Positions 1 through 6,924 of a DNA stretch of 6,992 bases are shown in pieces. Made by a program: the position numbers and the translations under genes. The notes below the pieces were generated by a model. It searched no databases. It saw only the letters and a list, made by a program, of their open reading frames with translations, and was not told the DNA's origin. Source of the DNA: Cyanobacteria bacterium UBA1186 (lineage in GTDB: Bacteria > Cyanobacteriota > Vampirovibrionia > Gastranaerophilales > Gastranaerophilaceae); the NCBI GenBank assembly GCA_002309875.1, contig DBYM01000074.1:1-6992 (forward strand). The letters are read 5' to 3'. Within the stretch, counting starts at the first letter, position 1, and every line of letters begins with the position of its first letter.

Positions 1-95
1 TTAAATATTCTGCTTCTTGCGCCTTTGAAACCTTTAGCCAGTTTTAATATTTTTTTGTGTCTGTTTCGACATACATTTCCACGTTTAATTCTCAT
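1..95 (-). CDS. rplT: 50S ribosomal protein L20, 3'-truncated by the window edge
   Basis: L20 binds 23S rRNA early in assembly of the large ribosomal subunit and, in bacteria where it has been studied, also represses its own operon by binding the mRNA leader. Only the first 31 residues plus two bases of codon 32 are present, out of about 115 usual. The visible part reads MRIKRGNVCRNRHKK, then ILKLAKGFKGARSRIF, which is the conserved basic N-terminal extension of L20. The 'KRGNV' and 'KKILKLAKGF' segments resemble cyanobacterial L20. The ATG at 95-93 follows an AGGAG at 109-105 with 9-nt spacing, and that AGGAG overlaps the TAG stop of rpmI, so the two genes are tightly coupled. Cys9 and Asn11 replace more usual Ala and basic residues, but nothing suggests a broken gene. 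The truncation is due to the window edge. Confidence 0.95.
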   Translation of the reverse strand, partial: MRIKRGNVCRNRHKKILKLAKGFKGARSRIF

Positions 96-107
96 CTTTC
101 AACACTC

Positions 108-317
108 CTATCTTGCATACTTCTTGTAAGGTAACTCTTTAGAAACCAAATTTTCGTGAGTTTCAGAGATAACAATATCTCCAAAAATCTTACGTTTTCT
201 GGATTCTGACTTGTGTTGAAGAAGGTGGCCAATGCCCGCATGTCTTCTTGTGATTTTGCCCGTTCCGGTAACTTTGTATCTCTTTGCTGCCGCACGGTGT
301 GTTTTTAATTTTGGCAT
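108..317 (-). CDS. rpmI: 50S ribosomal protein L35
   Basis: This is a small basic protein of the large ribosomal subunit, 69 aa against the usual 64-66. The N-terminus MPKLKTHRAAAKRYKVTGTG is the L35 signature, and the following RRHAGIGHLLQHKS matches the family's conserved basic His/Lys segment. The C-terminus (ELPYKKYAR) runs a few residues longer than usual. The ATG at 317-315 is supported by AGGAG at 330-326 with 8-nt spacing. The TAG stop (110-108) lies inside the Shine-Dalgarno sequence of rplT, and only 12 nt separate the two coding regions. infC, which precedes rpmI in many Firmicutes and Proteobacteria, is not immediately upstream; a metalloprotease gene is there instead. A separate promoter and leader of about 100 nt serve this pair. 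Confidence 0.97.
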   Translation of the reverse strand: MPKLKTHRAAAKRYKVTGTGKITRRHAGIGHLLQHKSESRKRKIFGDIVISETHENLVSKELPYKKYAR

Positions 318-416
318 TTTTGTATCTCCTATTTTTTTGGCTTAAGTGATAATAACCACATAAGCAAGGTTTTAACTGCTGCCGAGCAAGGCATACCAAC
401 GCTCTATACTTCGGCA
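318..416 (-). promoter_or_regulatory. rpmI-rplT 5' leader with possible bulged stem-loop; candidate L20 autoregulatory site
   Basis: If the promoter call is right, transcription starts near 416 and leaves about 99 nt of untranslated leader. GCC (415-413) plus GAGC (404-401) can pair with GCTCGGC (387-381). This makes a 7-bp stem with an 8-nt bulge (412-405) and a 13-nt loop (400-388). An alternative 5-bp stem pairs GCCGA (415-411) with TCGGC (385-381). The heptamer CCTTGCT occurs twice, at 391-385 and 369-363. L20 is known in other bacteria to repress rpmI-rplT by binding a leader that mimics the H40/H41 junction of 23S rRNA. The segments CCGAAG and CGGCAGC here recall that rRNA region as I remember it. 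The assignment as an L20 site is inference; no strong terminator or rho-independent attenuator is visible. Confidence 0.4.
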
Positions 417-422
417 TGAATG

Positions 423-451
423 AGTGTATTACAAAGATATCAGCGAGTCAA
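423..451 (-). promoter_or_regulatory. sigma-70 type promoter for rpmI-rplT
   Basis: TTGACT (451-446, 5 of 6 to consensus) and TACACT (428-423, 4 of 6) are separated by exactly 17 bp. The -35 box starts two bases after the protease stop codon (455-453), so the promoter is packed against the upstream gene. The predicted start is near 416. Confidence 0.6.
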
Positions 452-452
452 G

Positions 453-1931
453 TTATAAACCTAATCTTACAATACCGTACGGCGCAAGACGGGGGTTGCC
501 TTTATCTTCGGGGTTTGCCTGAAAATACGCTTTAAGTACTTTTCTTGCATTCATATATTCGTGTTTTCTGATATAAATATTTGCAAGAGCAATTGTATAT
601 TCAATATTTTTCGGACGTTTCTTCATCAGACTTCCGTATTCTTCAATCGCCTGATCAATGTTTCCCTCTTTTGTATAAATTTCTGCGAGCAGGTAATTTT
701 TATCTTCGGTTTCTTTTATCTGAATTGATTTTCTGATATTTTCTTTTGCCGCTTCAAAGTCGTTAATATGGTAATAACATACCGCCAAATTGTAATAAAT
801 TATGCCAAGCATATCATTTGTATCGGCAAGTTCGAGTGCTTTATTCAGATTTTTGATTGCTTTTAAATAATCAAGAGCCGCAGCATAACCCATAGCCAAA
901 TCAACATAGCCCATAGGAAGATTTGGAGCCCTTTTTATGTATGCTTTTGCCTCTCTTATCTTTACGTTTGTAACCTCTTTGTCATTTCCCAAAACAACAT
1001 AAGGTATGTATTCCGAAGGTGTTTCACCGCCGTTTGTAATATCAGGCTTAATATTGTACAGAAGTTTAACCGTATTGATATCAGCCTCCGTCGGCTCTTC
1101 TCTTAAATCTTCATTAACGGAAACGGCATCTTTGGCCATATACATAATATCTTTTCTGTTATCACTGTGTCCCATAAATCCGAGTGCGTGAACAATTTCA
1201 TGAAGTGCGGTATTATAAACCTGATTTTTGGAAAAATATTTGTCCTCATTATCTCTCAGATAAAAATCAATCTTCATACCCATTAATTTGTTCTCGGAAT
1301 TTATTCCCGGAGTGGTAAATGCAACAATATATTTCTGTCCCTCCTCGGGATCAGCAGGATTGTGTGCTTTAAAATCAATTACAATATTCGGATTTTTTGT
1401 TGTACGTTCAAAATATACAAGTTGATTGGATTCTTTTTCCCAGGTTTTAAACGCATCTTCTATCTCGTCTATAAAATATTGCGGAATCGGCTCATCGCTT
1501 TTGAGTCCGTACGTAATCGGGAGTTTGCTCCAGCGCACAATTTTACCGTTATAAACGGCCTTTTTTATATAATTCCCGGGGTATTTCGCGGAAATTGCAC
1601 GTTTCAGGTCATATATAAAATATTCCGCCTTGAGTTTTGCGCCGTCATCTGTGGGCAAATTGATAAACTTAACCAATTTCTCCTGAGATTTGACGGTCAT
1701 AGGCGAATTTATAAGAAGGTTTACATATCTGTCCCTTCTGTCCGTATCTTCAACTCCTAGTTCAAAAGCGGATTCATAATATTTTTGTGCATTTGCCGAA
1801 TCGTTTTTGGCGTAATAATAATCACCCCTTGCGGACATGATTTTATCAATATTGGTGCTCCCGTACTGCAGTGCAAACAGGGTAAGACAAGCCGCTGATG
1901 CAATTATCCATAATGATTTACTCTTCATCAT
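453..1931 (-). CDS. Matrixin-like (metzincin) zinc metalloprotease with C-terminal TPR repeats
   Basis: Predicted exported or membrane-anchored zinc endopeptidase of 492 aa. Residues 1-24 hold a charged start (MMKSKS) and a hydrophobic stretch, either a signal peptide or an N-terminal anchor. One TPR-like helix pair follows at about 34-67. The catalytic domain (about 128-292) opens with the W..LPITYGL strand of matrixins and has the active site HEIVHALGFMGHS: His244, Glu245 and His248, with the third ligand probably His255, then Met263 in DIMYM as the Met-turn. Residues about 323-476 form roughly four TPR units ending at the C-terminus, which suggests protein-protein binding. The start overlaps scpB by 14 bp with no clear Shine-Dalgarno sequence, so translation probably depends on coupling to scpB. 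Two consecutive ATGs (1931-1929, 1928-1926) make the exact start uncertain by one codon. The substrate is unknown; no gene symbol is justified. Confidence 0.88.
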   Translation of the reverse strand: MMKSKSLWIIASAACLTLFALQYGSTNIDKIMSARGDYYYAKNDSANAQKYYESAFELGVEDTDRRDRYVNLLINSPMTVKSQEKLVKFINLPTDDGAKLKAEYFIYDLKRAISAKYPGNYIKKAVYNGKIVRWSKLPITYGLKSDEPIPQYFIDEIEDAFKTWEKESNQLVYFERTTKNPNIVIDFKAHNPADPEEGQKYIVAFTTPGINSENKLMGMKIDFYLRDNEDKYFSKNQVYNTALHEIVHALGFMGHSDNRKDIMYMAKDAVSVNEDLREEPTEADINTVKLLYNIKPDITNGGETPSEYIPYVVLGNDKEVTNVKIREAKAYIKRAPNLPMGYVDLAMGYAAALDYLKAIKNLNKALELADTNDMLGIIYYNLAVCYYHINDFEAAKENIRKSIQIKETEDKNYLLAEIYTKEGNIDQAIEEYGSLMKKRPKNIEYTIALANIYIRKHEYMNARKVLKAYFQANPEDKGNPRLAPYGIVRLGL

Positions 1932-2433
1932 CTTTTACACCGTTATCAATATTAAGCGTTTTTACAAGCGCCTTGATATCACCTTTGAGTTTAAAATACT
2001 CTTTAAACTTCGGAGTCGTTTTGATATTAAATGAACGTCCGTTTTTATCCTTATGACGTGAAATCAAACCTTTTTCAAGAAGTTCGGCAACATGTTCATA
2101 AGCATTTGAACCTCTCAGTTCCTTCAGTAATGTCTGTCTGATAGGCTCTTTAAGCGCAATAACCGTGAGTGTTTTTAAAACGGGCGGACGCAATTCGACA
2201 GGACACAGTTTTTCAACTATATCCAAATGTTCCTGTTTAACCTGAAGAATATATCCGTTTTCGTCATCAATCTCCAAAGCACCGTCACGAGACGCATAAT
2301 CCATAATGAGTTCAAGGAGTGCCTCTTCAACATTTTCAGGAGTTTCCTCAAGAATTTCAGCTATTTCATTTATCTGCAAAACTTTAGCCGTTACGAAAAG
2401 AACAGCCTCAATTCTGGATTTCAACTGCTCCAT
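1918..2433 (-). CDS. scpB: Segregation and condensation protein B (ScpB), KITE subunit of condensin
   Basis: ScpB dimers bind the central part of ScpA and regulate the SMC-ScpAB complex that compacts and helps segregate the chromosome. The 171-aa protein has the family's two winged-helix domains. The first spans about 3-75 (opening SRIEAVLFVTAKVLQINEIA). The second spans about 82-152, with PPVLKTLTVIALKEPIRQ, then ELRGSNAYEHVAELLEKGLI, and the closing TTPKFKEYFKLKG typical of ScpB. The length is at the short end of the family. The ATG at 2433-2431 has GAGGA (2443-2439) 5 nt upstream, embedded in scpA, and the genes overlap by 26 bp in different frames, which implies translational coupling. 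The short charged C-terminus (NGVKDDEE) is encoded over the start of the protease gene. Confidence 0.96.
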   Translation of the reverse strand: MEQLKSRIEAVLFVTAKVLQINEIAEILEETPENVEEALLELIMDYASRDGALEIDDENGYILQVKQEHLDIVEKLCPVELRPPVLKTLTVIALKEPIRQTLLKELRGSNAYEHVAELLEKGLISRHKDKNGRSFNIKTTPKFKEYFKLKGDIKALVKTLNIDNGVKDDEE

Positions 2434-3316
2434 TTGTATCCTCGTTTAAAACACTTTTTGCATTATTTACCGCATCAAATATGTTATCTTCTTCTTCGTC
2501 TTCTTCTTCACGAACAGGCGCAGAGCCGGGACGTTTTACTACATACAAATCGGAATAAAATTCGTCCTGCTCCAAATCATAATCACTGTCTGCTGTCAGG
2601 AACAAAAGAGAAACATAAGCGCTTACTCTGTCCATTCCCAAAAGTGTCAGTTCATTAAGTTCAATCTTATCCTGACGGTTAAGAATTTCTTCCAAATTCT
2701 CTCTCAATCTCTGAACACCCTGTTCAATATATTCGTCGTGTGCAAGATTTATAATATCGTCGGGAGACAATTTAGCATAACTGCGGACTCTCTGTTTTGC
2801 ACGTTCATGGGCATTCTTGAGGGATTGTTTTCTGTCCAGCATTTCATAAAATTCCAACTGGCGGATTAAATCTCTCAGGGTAACAACTCTGTTATGATTA
2901 AGTCTTACGCTCGTTCTTCTCTGCAAAACTTCGTCTATGGAAATAACATTGCCTGACGGAGTGTAATCTTCACCGTAATCTAATTCCATTCCGTCATCGG
3001 AATAATCAAATTCGTCCTCAGGCAGAGGCTCAAAGTCATTTACATCAAGACCTTTAAGAATATTGGATTTTAACTTCAAAAGTATGGCCGCAAAAAGAAT
3101 TGTTCTGCCCGTAATCTTAAGATTTTGTCCTTTTGCCTTAAAAACCTGAGTCATATAATGGTCATAAACAGCAACTATATCAACATTCCACGGGTCAATC
3201 TTACCCTGTTTTGCCATATTAACAAGGATTTCAATACCGTCAGCCTCGGTCTCCTTCTGAACTACCGAGTTGTTTATATTCCCGTCAAAATCTGTATTAC
3301 TAATATTTAGTGCCAT
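2408..3316 (-). CDS. scpA: Segregation and condensation protein A (ScpA), kleisin subunit of condensin
   Basis: ScpA is the kleisin that bridges the SMC heads and recruits ScpB. Taking ATG 3316-3314 as start gives 302 aa (MALNISNTDF...). An in-frame TTG at 3322-3320 would add two residues; neither has a convincing Shine-Dalgarno sequence, so the start is uncertain. The N-terminal SMC-neck-binding region (about 20-90) contains DGIEILVNMAKQGKIDPWNV and then LLKLKSNIL. This is the ScpA pattern I associate with cyanobacteria rather than the EGPLDLLL form. An acidic linker (about 98-118, rich in Asp/Glu) separates it from the ScpB-binding middle helices. The C-terminal winged helix (about 205-262, KIELNELTLLGMDRVSAYVSLLFL) binds the SMC head cap. 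After it, a tail of about 40 residues with a REEEDEEEDN run extends beyond the usual end and overlaps scpB. Other family members are commonly about 250 aa. Confidence 0.94.
   Translation of the reverse strand: MALNISNTDFDGNINNSVVQKETEADGIEILVNMAKQGKIDPWNVDIVAVYDHYMTQVFKAKGQNLKITGRTILFAAILLKLKSNILKGLDVNDFEPLPEDEFDYSDDGMELDYGEDYTPSGNVISIDEVLQRRTSVRLNHNRVVTLRDLIRQLEFYEMLDRKQSLKNAHERAKQRVRSYAKLSPDDIINLAHDEYIEQGVQRLRENLEEILNRQDKIELNELTLLGMDRVSAYVSLLFLTADSDYDLEQDEFYSDLYVVKRPGSAPVREEEDEEEDNIFDAVNNAKSVLNEDTNGAVEIQN
2485..2509 (-). repeat. Imperfect GAA/GAC trinucleotide tract in scpA
   Basis: On the coding strand this is a run of GAA, GAC and GAT codons producing the acidic EEEDEEED stretch of the ScpA tail. 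It is a short purine-rich tract and could be prone to slippage. A slip that is not a multiple of three would alter only the ScpA tail and its overlap with scpB. Confidence 0.5.
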
Positions 3317-3322
3317 ATCCAA

Positions 3323-3381
3323 TTACATTTTAATCTATTTCGTGCTATTCGTACTCATCTATTCACATGAGTCAAAGAATA
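3323..3381 (-). other. Short smc-scpA intergenic spacer
   Basis: These 59 bp (65 bp to the preferred ATG of scpA) hold no hairpin terminator and no strong promoter. A TTGACT at 3376-3371 has only a poor -10 match at normal spacing. Short AATAG elements recur (coding-strand GAATAG twice, then AATAGAT). The simplest reading is read-through from smc into scpA. Confidence 0.45.
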
Positions 3382-6300
3382 TTAATCACGCAATTTTACT
3401 CCGGTAACCTTTGAAATACCCTTTTCTTTTTGTGTAACACCTATTGTTCTTGTTGCGGATTCAATCATCGGCTTTCTGTGACTGACTACAATAAACTGCA
3501 CTTTATCGGCTTGTGATTGTACAATATGAGCCAATTTTTCAACATTAATACCGTCTAAACTTGAATCAACTTCGTCAAAAGCATAGAAAGGTGCAGGCAT
3601 ATATCTTTGTATTGCAAACACAAATGCGAGTGAAGTTAATGCTTTTTCACCGCCTGACATACCCATTAATCTTTGTTTCTTTTTATCTCTCGGCTGAGCC
3701 TCAATATCAAGTCCGCCTTCAAACGGATTTTCTTCATTTTCCAATATCAGAGTGCCTTCGCCTTCCGATAATTCATGGAACATATCCTTGAAGTTTTCGT
3801 TAATCGCATTATATGTCTTGAGGAAGTTTTCTTTTTTAAGGTCTTCATAACCCTTCATTCTTTCCAAGATTTGTAACCGCTCGGTACTCAATGTTTCTAT
3901 CCTGCTTGTCAGTTCCTGATGACGTGCCGTTACATCATCAAAGTCCTGAAGTGCCTTCATATTAACCGCACCGAGTTCGTCCATTCTCTTTTGCAAACGC
4001 TGAATCTTTGCCATAATGTCATCAACCGACATCTCAACAGGCTCTACCTCGTTTATATTAACACCCGCTTCTTCAAGTGCATTCTTTGTTTCTTCAAGTT
4101 GAGGCTCAAGTTCACGTCTGCGTGATTTGAAGGATTCTATCTGTTCCTCAATATCTTCAATGTCTTTAAGTTTAACACTCTTATCAGTTTCCAATTTTAC
4201 AATATCGGCATTTATTGAATCTCTCTGAGTGAAAAGTTCTTTGAGTTTTTCGGTAATTTCTTCAATTTGTTCATTAAGAGCATTTAACTCTTTTTCCAAG
4301 CCCTTAATTTCTTCGGCTCTCAGCAGTTTATCCTGTTCCAATTCTTTGTTTGCCTGTATTGAATTCGCAATATTATCATTGTGGGTTTTTATGGTTGAAT
4401 TCATAAATTCTATTCTGCTGTTCAGGCTGTCAATTTCAATATTTGCATCGGCAATATTTTTCTCATACCGCTTAATCTCGTTTTCAACCCCTGCGGTTTT
4501 TTCCTTCAAATCCTTCAAATCCGCATCATTCATAAGTTTTTCAACTTCCGTAATTTCAGTATGCAGATTTGTCAGTTTTTCGGAAATCTCAATATGCTTT
4601 GTTTCAATCTTATCCAAAGATTTTTCAAGTTTGCTTATTTCAGGCTCAGATGTTTTTATAAATTCTTTTTTCTCATCAATATCTTTTTGGTTATTCTCAA
4701 ATTTTGCTTCCAAATCCGTTAATTCGAGTTTTGCTTTGTTATATTCTGTTGTCGAATCGGAATATTTACCACGGACATCTTCCATTTTTTCTTCAAGAGA
4801 ATTACGTTTCTGAATAAGGGTATTATATTTATCAACCATCTCCTGAAGTCTTGTTTTATAAGTATCCAATTCGGAATCGGAATTTTGTGAGAATTTAAGC
4901 CCTGTTTTTCTGACGGAACCGCCCGTAATCGAACCTGATTTGTCAAACAAATCTCCGTCAAGAGTTACCATACGGTATTTGCCGATAAGTTTGTTGGCAA
5001 CATTTCTGTTTTCAACTACAAGGGTTTCTCCTACGGCATAATAAAAGGCATCTAAATAGGTGTCGTCGAAATCAATAAGGTTGATTGCAAAATCAATTAC
5101 ACCTTTTTCTTTGGGGAGATTAAGGCTCTTGGGGCATCTGACAATCTTATTAAGCGGAACAAATGTTGCCCTGCCTGTATTTGCGGATTTTAAAAGTTCA
5201 ATACCGGTTGCGGCAACATGCTCATCGTCAACAACGATATGGGACATTCTCGTACCTGCCGCTATTTCCAAAGCCGTTGCATATTTTTCTTCAACCTGAC
5301 CTAATTTTACAAGCGGTGCGTGAACACCTCTTATATTTGCGTCCATGACCGTATCAATGGCACGGCCCATATTTACTTCTTCGTTTGCCTTTTTGGAAGC
5401 CTCTAACTGATAGATTTTCTGACGTGCAGTCTGCAGGTCATGGTCCATATCATCAATTTCGTTTTTGACCGTATCCAAACTGTTCAGTGTATTTTTTTGT
5501 ATTATTTTAAAATCTTCAAGTTCTTTACCCAATTCTTCTATCATAAGTTCTTTTGAAGACTTGGTCTCACTGAAGGTTTTGCGGAATTTTTCCAATTCTT
5601 CCAACTTGGCCTTTGCATCTTCAAGTTGTTTTTTCTTTGAAGAAAGTTCGGCTTCAAGAGGTGCTTTTTCCTGAATAAGTTTTGTCTCTTTTTCAAACTC
5701 CGCTTCGTATTCCGCTCTTAAATTATTGCGTCTTTCAATGTGTTTATCGGCAGTTTCACTCAGACCTGACATATCCGCAAGGATTTTCTTCAGAAGTTTT
5801 CTCTGTTCTTCTATTTTTCCTTCAATATCTTTGATATTTCCTTTTGTCAAATCAATTTTAAGTTCGGCTTCTTTGATTTTATCCTGCTGTGTCTGAATTC
5901 CGTTTTTGTTATTTTCAACGGTTTTTAAATTATCCTGAATCTGTTTGTCCGCAAAAACAATGGCAGCATTTTTGCGTTCGATTTCACCCTTTTTCTCTTC
6001 CGCCTCATGTTTAAGTTCAAGTTGATGGCCTTCGCCTTTTTCTCTTATGGTTTCAGAGAGTTCCTCATATTTTTCTCTTATTAACTTGAGCCTTTCCTCC
6101 AAATCCTTCGATTTGACTTCTTCTTCCTTTTTCCTCTTGGTAAACTGAAGAATGTTTTCGTGTGCTTTTTCAAGATTCCGCTTTATTTCAAAGAAATTAA
6201 CAAGACTTATCTGACTTTCCAAACCTGTTTTTTCGTCTTTAAGTTTCTGATACTTGAGTGCGACTTCACGTTCTTCTTTTAACTGTTCAAGGCGTATATT

Positions 6301-6885
6301 TACTTCGTTTAAAATCAGGGTTGAATTTGTAACACGCTGTTCAACCGTTTCAAGTTCATTTGTGGCCTGTTCAATTCTGCGGTTGAAATCCGCAACTCCC
6401 GCAATTTCGTCAATAATAGTACGGCGCTCTCTTGCGGTACAGTTTATAATACTGATAACATCGCCCTGCATAACAACGTTATAGCCATTCGGAGTAATAT
6501 TGTATTTTTCGAGTTTATCGTGTACATCGGACAGGGTTACCACTTTGTCGTTCAAATAATAAATACTGTTAAATCCCTGTGAGGATTTGCGAATCTTTCT
6601 TGCAACCGAAAATTCACCCTTATCACCGTCCATTTCGGCGTCACCAAAAGTTACTTTTACATAGGCTTCGTTACGCTTGTTATAAGTCGATATGAGGTCG
6701 GCTATCTTTTCGGCACGGAGAGTTCGGCTCGTTGAAAGACCGAGCGCAAAAAGGATACTGTCAATAATGGTACTCTTTCCCGAACCGTTCGGCCCGGAAA
6801 CTGAAGTAAATCCCTTTAACAGAGGTATGTCAACTTTATTCGCAAACGACTTAAAGTTGTCAACTTCGAGTTGTTTTATGTACAT
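3382..6885 (-). CDS. smc: Chromosome partition protein SMC (condensin ATPase)
   Basis: SMC is the dimeric ABC-type ATPase of bacterial condensin; it loops DNA and organises newly replicated origins together with ScpA and ScpB. All landmarks are present in 1167 aa, a normal length. The N-terminal head carries MYIKQLEVDNFKSF, Walker A GPNGSGKS (31-38), the R-loop SRTLRAEKIADLI (53-65) and the Q-loop Gln140 (MQGDV). The first coiled-coil arm spans about 170-505. The hinge spans about 510-665 and ends in FDKSGSITGGSVRKTG. The second arm spans about 665-1010. The C-terminal head carries the ABC signature MSGGEKALTSLAF (from 1076), Walker B FYAFDEVDSSLD with Asp1104 and catalytic Glu1105, and the VSHRK switch motif. 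The ATG at 6885-6883 has AGGGA (6897-6893) 7 nt upstream. It is the first gene of the condensin unit and is intact. Confidence 0.98.
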   Translation of the reverse strand: MYIKQLEVDNFKSFANKVDIPLLKGFTSVSGPNGSGKSTIIDSILFALGLSTSRTLRAEKIADLISTYNKRNEAYVKVTFGDAEMDGDKGEFSVARKIRKSSQGFNSIYYLNDKVVTLSDVHDKLEKYNITPNGYNVVMQGDVISIINCTARERRTIIDEIAGVADFNRRIEQATNELETVEQRVTNSTLILNEVNIRLEQLKEEREVALKYQKLKDEKTGLESQISLVNFFEIKRNLEKAHENILQFTKRKKEEEVKSKDLEERLKLIREKYEELSETIREKGEGHQLELKHEAEEKKGEIERKNAAIVFADKQIQDNLKTVENNKNGIQTQQDKIKEAELKIDLTKGNIKDIEGKIEEQRKLLKKILADMSGLSETADKHIERRNNLRAEYEAEFEKETKLIQEKAPLEAELSSKKKQLEDAKAKLEELEKFRKTFSETKSSKELMIEELGKELEDFKIIQKNTLNSLDTVKNEIDDMDHDLQTARQKIYQLEASKKANEEVNMGRAIDTVMDANIRGVHAPLVKLGQVEEKYATALEIAAGTRMSHIVVDDEHVAATGIELLKSANTGRATFVPLNKIVRCPKSLNLPKEKGVIDFAINLIDFDDTYLDAFYYAVGETLVVENRNVANKLIGKYRMVTLDGDLFDKSGSITGGSVRKTGLKFSQNSDSELDTYKTRLQEMVDKYNTLIQKRNSLEEKMEDVRGKYSDSTTEYNKAKLELTDLEAKFENNQKDIDEKKEFIKTSEPEISKLEKSLDKIETKHIEISEKLTNLHTEITEVEKLMNDADLKDLKEKTAGVENEIKRYEKNIADANIEIDSLNSRIEFMNSTIKTHNDNIANSIQANKELEQDKLLRAEEIKGLEKELNALNEQIEEITEKLKELFTQRDSINADIVKLETDKSVKLKDIEDIEEQIESFKSRRRELEPQLEETKNALEEAGVNINEVEPVEMSVDDIMAKIQRLQKRMDELGAVNMKALQDFDDVTARHQELTSRIETLSTERLQILERMKGYEDLKKENFLKTYNAINENFKDMFHELSEGEGTLILENEENPFEGGLDIEAQPRDKKKQRLMGMSGGEKALTSLAFVFAIQRYMPAPFYAFDEVDSSLDGINVEKLAHIVQSQADKVQFIVVSHRKPMIESATRTIGVTQKEKGISKVTGVKLRD

Positions 6886-6892
6886 TATCTAA

Positions 6893-6897
6893 TCCCT
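6893..6897 (-). promoter_or_regulatory. Ribosome binding site of smc
   Basis: AGGGA sits 7 nt before the ATG and decides the start codon; the resulting N-terminus MYIKQLEVDNFKSF matches the standard SMC start. A second purine block, GGGGAG (6905-6900), is too far away (14 nt) to be the main site. Confidence 0.65.
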
Positions 6898-6908
6898 GTC
6901 TCCCCAAC

Positions 6909-6924
6909 AGTTGACAATTCAACT
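6909..6924. promoter_or_regulatory. 6-bp inverted repeat in the smc leader; operator or small hairpin
   Basis: Coding-strand AGTTGA-ATTG-TCAACT is a perfect 6-bp inverted repeat with a 4-bp spacer. It lies about 5-20 nt downstream of the predicted smc transcription start and ends a dozen bases before the Shine-Dalgarno sequence. It could bind a dimeric repressor or form a short RNA hairpin. I do not recognise it as a known operator. Confidence 0.4.

Noticed and set aside
190..417. Minus-strand reading frame of 75 codons starting MPKYRALV, resembling the MPK start of L35
   Set aside because: It overlaps rpmI out of frame, has no Shine-Dalgarno sequence, and its ATG coincides with the predicted transcription start. 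The downstream part is simply rpmI read in another frame.
1362..1760. Plus-strand reading frame of 132 codons opposite the protease gene
   Set aside because: It lies antisense within the protease catalytic region and shows no recognisable domain.
1887..1931. Possible lipoprotein signal at the protease N-terminus (Cys15)
   Set aside because: The residues before Cys15 are Ser-Ala-Ala, which do not fit a lipobox, and the cysteine sits in the middle of the hydrophobic stretch rather than after it.
4229..4813. Plus-strand reading frame of 194 codons opposite smc
   Set aside because: It is Ser/Phe-rich, as expected from the antisense of a Glu/Lys-rich coiled coil, has no ribosome binding site, and lies wholly within a well-supported gene.
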